Notes under the pieces: generated by a model
Database searches by the model: none
Seen by the model: the letters and a program-made list of their open reading frames with translations, nothing else
Told to the model about the DNA's origin: nothing
Origin: Ascidiaceihabitans sp023955215
GTDB lineage: Bacteria; Pseudomonadota; Alphaproteobacteria; Rhodobacterales; Rhodobacteraceae
DNA: 64,000 nt
Direction: 5' to 3'
NCBI GenBank assembly: GCA_943788345.1
Contig: CALSPX010000001.1
Span: 150,901 to 214,900 of the forward strand
In this document: positions 63,819 through 64,000 of the stretch, one piece after another
Layout of the letters: each line of letters opens with the position of its first letter
Position numbering within the stretch: the stretch's first letter is position 1
Translations under genes and position numbers: made by a program

Positions 63819-64000
63819 TCATACACAGTCGATTAGATCGTTAAGCACATCTGTTGTGTTTAACCGTCCAATCGGACGCGGCCGGATCCTTCGGGATGCC
63901 AGCCAATTTTACATCGTTTATAGAGATACAAAATATCAATATGATGATTGCCACGAGTAAGTGGTTGATCTCAGTTGGGTGCGGCGAACCTTTGGGTTCA

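Overview
This window is chromosomal DNA from an alphaproteobacterium of the order Rhodobacterales, most likely the Roseobacter group. Four things point there: the 16S rRNA gene; a SAM/SAH riboswitch in front of metK, a class known from that order; an Irr-type Fur regulator beside a fabA-fabB-fabI cluster; and conserved blocks such as miaB-phoH-ybeY-corC-lnt-metK-trmB and aroA-cmk-rpsA-ihfB-lapA-trpF-trpB. The genus was not determined. Nearly everything is housekeeping or ordinary catabolic DNA. I see no insertion sequence, prophage or CRISPR array.

Layout. 1-16 kb: a 5'-truncated class V aminotransferase, a HisC-like aminotransferase, a tiny Tat-signal ORF, a crotonase, valS, an enolase-superfamily enzyme coupled to an unknown ORF, a zinc alcohol dehydrogenase, and a minus-strand run of MFS transporter, pcaB (frameshifted), pcaD, nuclease-like protein, threonine dehydratase-like enzyme and haloacid dehalogenase. 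15.6-19.8 kb: a SlyD-like FKBP, the fabA-fabB-fabI operon and irr. 19.9-30.5 kb: a phytanoyl-CoA dioxygenase-like gene, an unknown gene, miaB, an OmpA-like gene with an in-frame stop, a related lipoprotein, phoH-ybeY-corC-lnt, the riboswitch with metK, and trmB. 30.6-41.2 kb: the aroA to trpB backbone, interrupted by a Tat protein, a CBS-domain membrane protein and an RTX-repeat protein with an internal duplication. 41.2-49.6 kb: DUF2237, DUF2332, pth, rplY, an MFS carrier, a sulfotransferase-like gene, lldD, trpA and ychF.

49.6-56.7 kb is the least familiar part. It holds an HTH/coiled-coil/TPR-like regulator, a small membrane ORF, a CDP-alcohol phosphotransferase divergent from a cytidylyltransferase plus a 2OG-Fe(II) oxygenase, a large Ala/Val/Gly-rich membrane protein, tRNA-Ser(GCU) and a GT8 glycosyltransferase. 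A triple 11-bp direct repeat occurs on both sides of the lipid-type cassette. 56.7-60.9 kb carries monomeric icd and an IlvD/Edd-family dehydratase. The window ends in an rRNA operon: a long leader, complete 16S, then tRNA-Ala followed by tRNA-Ile, an order opposite to the usual one, and it stops before 23S.

The main points for a second look are two apparently broken genes (pcaB and the OmpA-like gene), the duplicated 11-bp repeat arrays, the CDP-alcohol cassette with a palindromic site in its divergent promoter region, a missing canonical metal ligand in the enolase-superfamily enzyme, and a domain shared by the OmpA-like gene and its lipoprotein neighbour. None is proven to be a new system; they rest on reading the sequence without database searches.
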